From JANXZS01 sp963797255 (GTDB lineage: Bacteria > Acidobacteriota > Terriglobia > Terriglobales > Acidobacteriaceae), in the NCBI GenBank assembly GCA_963797255.1, contig CAWCOV010000015.1:186001-250000 (forward strand): a stretch of DNA of 64,000 nucleotides, written 5' to 3'. The first letter of the stretch is position 1. Each line of letters opens with the position of its first letter. Both the position numbers and the translations under genes were made by a program. Positions 61,367 to 64,000 of this stretch are shown piece by piece. The notes beneath the pieces were generated by a model. That model was not told the DNA's origin. It worked only from the letters and a program-made list of their open reading frames with translations, and made no database searches.

Positions 61367-62416
61367 TTAGTCCCACCCGTGTGCGTCTCGCACCTGAACT
61401 AAGGTTGCCAGTATCTTCACCCACGTTTCAGGTGCAGTCATCATCGCGTTCGGGAACATGCAGCCATCCCAGCAAATATGTTCGTAAGCGCGAGTTGGGG
61501 TACCGTCCTGGTTCCGCATCCAAAGTCCAGCGATCTCGACAATGTCCATCTTGCCGTTGGGATCGTCAGGCGGACAATGGCGGCCGGTCTTGTCGTGTGA
61601 GCCGGAGCCCTTCACGGTCCCGTCATTCTGGGCCACGTGAAAATCAATCGTCCAAGGGCGAAGTGCATTTGCAACCTGCCGAAGAGCTTCCGTAAGTACC
61701 GTGGAGTCTGACCAGTCGTAGTCCGAGGGGAGAAGGCGGCTCTCAGGTGAGTTATAGCCGAGTGTATAAAGCATCGTGTGAGCCATATCAGCCTGGAAGC
61801 CAAGAGTCTTGGGCCGATCGACCATCTCCAGCAAATCGACCATGTGCTTCCAACCGTGCATCCCGCCCCAACAGATCTCACCTTCTGCGGCGAGCCGCTC
61901 ACCGTATCCTTCGGCTATCTCGCATGCTTCTCTAAAAGTCTCTGCAATCCGCTTTGTGTTTTCTGCCGGCTTCTCGGCCCATACTGATGGTCCCTCGGCT
62001 GAATCGATCCGCACGACACCATATTTACGGATGCCGAGCTTTCGCAGTTTTTGACCGATAGCGCACGCTTTGCGAACCTGGCCGAGGAAGCGTTCACGCT
62101 CCTCGTCGGATCCCAGTGCCGATCCCCCGCCGACGGGAGGCCAGACGGGAGCCACCAATGAGCCGGCCAGAAGACCGTGAGATGCGAGCTTGTTCGCGAG
62201 TTGTTTGAGCTGATCGTCTGTCGAATCAATGTCCGTGTGAGGCAGAGACAAGAACAGATCGACGCCGTCAAACCGTACCCCATTCACTTGCGCCGCGGCT
62301 GTGAGATTAAGCATGGTATCTAGGTCGATCGCAGGCTCGGAGTCGCCTCCTTTGCCCACGATGCCCGGCCACATAGCGTTATGCAAAGCAGGGAACTTGT
62401 GTGTGGAGTTGCTCAT
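61367..62416 (-). CDS. TIM-barrel sugar isomerase/epimerase (AP endonuclease 2 family)
   Basis: A 349-residue TIM-barrel protein without a signal peptide. The metal-site region is plausible: EGEICWGGMHGWKHMVDLLEMV, LGFQADMAHTMLYTLG (Asp, His), IDFHVAQNDGTVKGSG (His) and YEHICWDG near the end. The family contains xylose isomerase-like isomerases and also enzymes that open C- or O-linked 3-keto-glycosides by elimination. The ATG at 62416 (MSNSTHKF) follows the cupin gene by 10 bp. Confidence 0.85.
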   Translation of the reverse strand: MSNSTHKFPALHNAMWPGIVGKGGDSEPAIDLDTMLNLTAAAQVNGVRFDGVDLFLSLPHTDIDSTDDQLKQLANKLASHGLLAGSLVAPVWPPVGGGSALGSDEERERFLGQVRKACAIGQKLRKLGIRKYGVVRIDSAEGPSVWAEKPAENTKRIAETFREACEIAEGYGERLAAEGEICWGGMHGWKHMVDLLEMVDRPKTLGFQADMAHTMLYTLGYNSPESRLLPSDYDWSDSTVLTEALRQVANALRPWTIDFHVAQNDGTVKGSGSHDKTGRHCPPDDPNGKMDIVEIAGLWMRNQDGTPTRAYEHICWDGCMFPNAMMTAPETWVKILATLVQVRDAHGWD

Positions 62417-62426
62417 GGCTGTGACC

Positions 62427-63650
62427 CTATCCGCGATCCTTCCGTAACGTTTCTGCATCCGGATTGCCCGGACCGAAGTGCTTCAAAATTACCAGCGGAT
62501 CTGAGGAACTGGGATTTTCGATCTTGACCCCCTCTTTGGCTGCCGCCGCCGTTACGAACGCCTCATCCTGAGTAAGTTCGCCAAACCGAATCATAGAAGG
62601 AGTAGAAACCGCAGTTTTGTTGAGCGAGCCATATCCCTGTGTGAGGATCAATCCAAAGGCGGCAGCATCCTTGATTGTCACGGTGCGGCCTGGCAGGACA
62701 GTCAACTCTTTTGCGGAGTAGTAGCCACTGCCATAAGTGATCCATACTTCGCGGTATCCTGCCGCTTCCATTTCCGCGATCGAACGAACCGGTACTGGGG
62801 GCCTCTTATTCGTCTTCGCGAACTCCGGATTTATATTCGCTTCCCAATCCAACATGCTGATCAGGTAATCGAGGTCGTGGTGATATTCCGGCAGTACGTC
62901 CTTGACCAGAAGGCTCCAATCGACAATTCGTCCTTCAACTTCAGACTGGAACATTGCAAACACGTCGCTGTTTACCTGTGGCTCATATGTCACTAGCGAT
63001 CCCGGCGCATGAAGAATGCCGGGGTCGACCTGCCATCCGCTTCCGGGTTCGAGACGGTACGCGCGGGCGTGAAAAATAATGCCGTTGTCGCCGCGATTCC
63101 AATTCTCAAGGCACCGATGGATGTCGTCCTTCGTCGTCCCTGGCTCAAGCCCCATATAGGTGTGGGGAAAGTTGTTGCTGATCTGGTTGTATTGAGGAGG
63201 GAAGTAGTAGGCTTCCGGTTTCCCCTTATGTCCGACCATCTTCGCAAACTTATCGCTCTGGTGCATGTGGTGCGGAATTGGTCCCATGTTGTCAAAGAAT
63301 TTGCAGAGCAAATTCCATCCGCCTTCGCGCTCCATCACATCGGCTCCAAGCAGAAGATCGCCAGCGGATTCGACCGCTTCTTTGAGCAGGAACCTCTTGC
63401 CGACTACGGGATGCACATAGCTGAGGCCTTCATCTGGAAGCGTAGCGGGGCCGTTTGAAGCTTGCGTGGTCGAAGAGAACCATCGCTCGTTGATTCCGCC
63501 TCGATGAGCGCCAAAAGCGTAAAGATCATCTGGATGAAGCTTCAGTCTTCGCCCCGGAATCATGAAGGAACGCGGAACCCACGAGGGCTCCAGGCGCAGC
63601 ACCCCTGATCCTGCATCGACGGCTTCTTGTACCACTTTTCGATCTAACAT
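62427..63650 (-). CDS. cupin protein, mannose-6-phosphate isomerase-like
   Basis: A 407-residue protein resembling class I mannose-6-phosphate isomerases. The motif GPIPHHMHQSDKFAKMVGHKGKPEAYYF supplies the cupin metal ligands (His, His, Glu). GSGWQVDPGILHAPGSLVTYEPQ gives the second histidine motif. The usual phosphate-binding features are not obvious, so it may isomerise a free or keto sugar. It is the first complete gene of the operon that continues with the TIM-barrel isomerase and the dehydrogenase. Confidence 0.82.
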   Translation of the reverse strand: MLDRKVVQEAVDAGSGVLRLEPSWVPRSFMIPGRRLKLHPDDLYAFGAHRGGINERWFSSTTQASNGPATLPDEGLSYVHPVVGKRFLLKEAVESAGDLLLGADVMEREGGWNLLCKFFDNMGPIPHHMHQSDKFAKMVGHKGKPEAYYFPPQYNQISNNFPHTYMGLEPGTTKDDIHRCLENWNRGDNGIIFHARAYRLEPGSGWQVDPGILHAPGSLVTYEPQVNSDVFAMFQSEVEGRIVDWSLLVKDVLPEYHHDLDYLISMLDWEANINPEFAKTNKRPPVPVRSIAEMEAAGYREVWITYGSGYYSAKELTVLPGRTVTIKDAAAFGLILTQGYGSLNKTAVSTPSMIRFGELTQDEAFVTAAAAKEGVKIENPSSSDPLVILKHFGPGNPDAETLRKDRG

Positions 63651-63714
63651 TTCGTGTGCTCCTAACCGTCCTGTTGCTGATTAGCGTAACGACTCTTAGG
63701 TTGGGTTGCCTGTT

Positions 63715-64000
63715 CTAGTGTTCCAAGGCAATTCCAAAGGAGTAGAGGACATTGTCGTGATCCGTGAAAAACGCATGACTGTCGGCAACAGCTACGCCTG
63801 AAAGTTCTGAGTACGTAGGAATTTGATTCTCGCTTGAATATAACTTCGCGCCTGTCGCGGCATTGAAAACGTAGAGAGTGGCGTGCGTAGCGGAGTTTCC
63901 ACCAGATAGAGCGACCAACACGCCGTTCGCAATTCTGGGTGGTGCGGGGTTAATCATATCCGGTGAAACCCATGCAGGCGTCAACACGAATTTCCCATCG
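63715..64000 (-). CDS. PQQ-like beta-propeller protein, N-terminus off the right edge
   Basis: The minus-strand frame is open from the right edge to a TAG at 63715, giving the last 94 residues. They contain MINPAPPRIANGVLVALSGGNS, ATLYVFNAATGAKLYSS and GVAVADSHAFFTDHDNVLYSFG, the repeat pattern of PQQ-enzyme/BamB-like propellers (ANGVVxxGS, LYAFDAxTGxxLW). No cofactor residues can be judged from this fragment. It lies 64 bp upstream of the cupin gene on the same strand and may begin the same operon. Confidence 0.8.
   Translation of the reverse strand, partial: DGKFVLTPAWVSPDMINPAPPRIANGVLVALSGGNSATHATLYVFNAATGAKLYSSENQIPTYSELSGVAVADSHAFFTDHDNVLYSFGIALEH

Overview
The window looks like the chromosome of a soil Acidobacteriota (Terriglobia-like) bacterium. 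The grounds are four ASH-like 'choice-of-anchor' repeats in a secreted glycosidase, a dense set of exported plant-polysaccharide enzymes (GH15-, GH127-, beta-helix- and clan-A-type), Tat-exported propellers, a DUF1080 protein, and a complete protocatechuate pathway. This is an inference from gene content, not a phylogenetic result.

Layout. 0-3 kb (minus strand): sensor kinase, OmpR-type regulator and a SpoIIE/PP2C phosphatase that runs off the left edge. 3.7-5.2 kb (plus): a RidA-like protein starting inside the last codons of a decayed SDR gene, then an exported Asp-nucleophile hydrolase. 5.3-13.1 kb (minus): a tight nine-gene operon, pcaIJFHGBDC-pobA, taking 4-hydroxybenzoate through protocatechuate ortho-cleavage to succinyl-CoA and acetyl-CoA. 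13.4-15.4 kb (minus): an esterase and a bicupin, each broken by one extra base. 15.7-19.1 kb (plus): FAH-family hydrolase, type I extradiol dioxygenase and flavin hydroxylase, a meta-cleavage module. 19.3-22.1 kb (minus): perR-katG, with a frameshift at the katG 3' end. 22.4-30.0 kb (plus): a cysteine-free ArsR regulator, then hyfBCEFGI-like genes. The hydrogenase-like large subunit has lost all four [NiFe] cysteines, so this is probably an energy-converting hydrogenase-related (Ehr-type) membrane complex and not a hydrogenase.

30-43 kb: an exported glycosidase-like protein, two papain-fold proteases without signal peptides (one with a propeller-like tail, one fused to an alpha/beta hydrolase), a PAS-PAS kinase and receiver, a GT1 glycosyltransferase, a five-bladed tachylectin-like lectin and a pseudopilin. 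43-55 kb: secreted glycoside hydrolases and a SYLF lipid-binding protein. 55-64 kb: a LacI regulator with a perfect 16-bp operator, a Tat-exported beta-propeller and a CxxCH/helix-hairpin-helix protein on the plus strand. Facing them on the minus strand is an operon of PQQ-like propeller, ManA-like cupin, TIM-barrel isomerase, Gfo/Idh/MocA dehydrogenase, DUF1080 hydrolase and aldose-epimerase-like protein. This set resembles oxidative (3-keto) glycoside breakdown.

The most interesting items are the ligand-less Hyf/Ehr complex with its own regulator, the keto-sugar operon with its haem-like partners, the unusual protease and lectin proteins, and three single-base insertions within 5.5 kb. I saw no tRNA, rRNA, CRISPR array, insertion sequence or phage gene.
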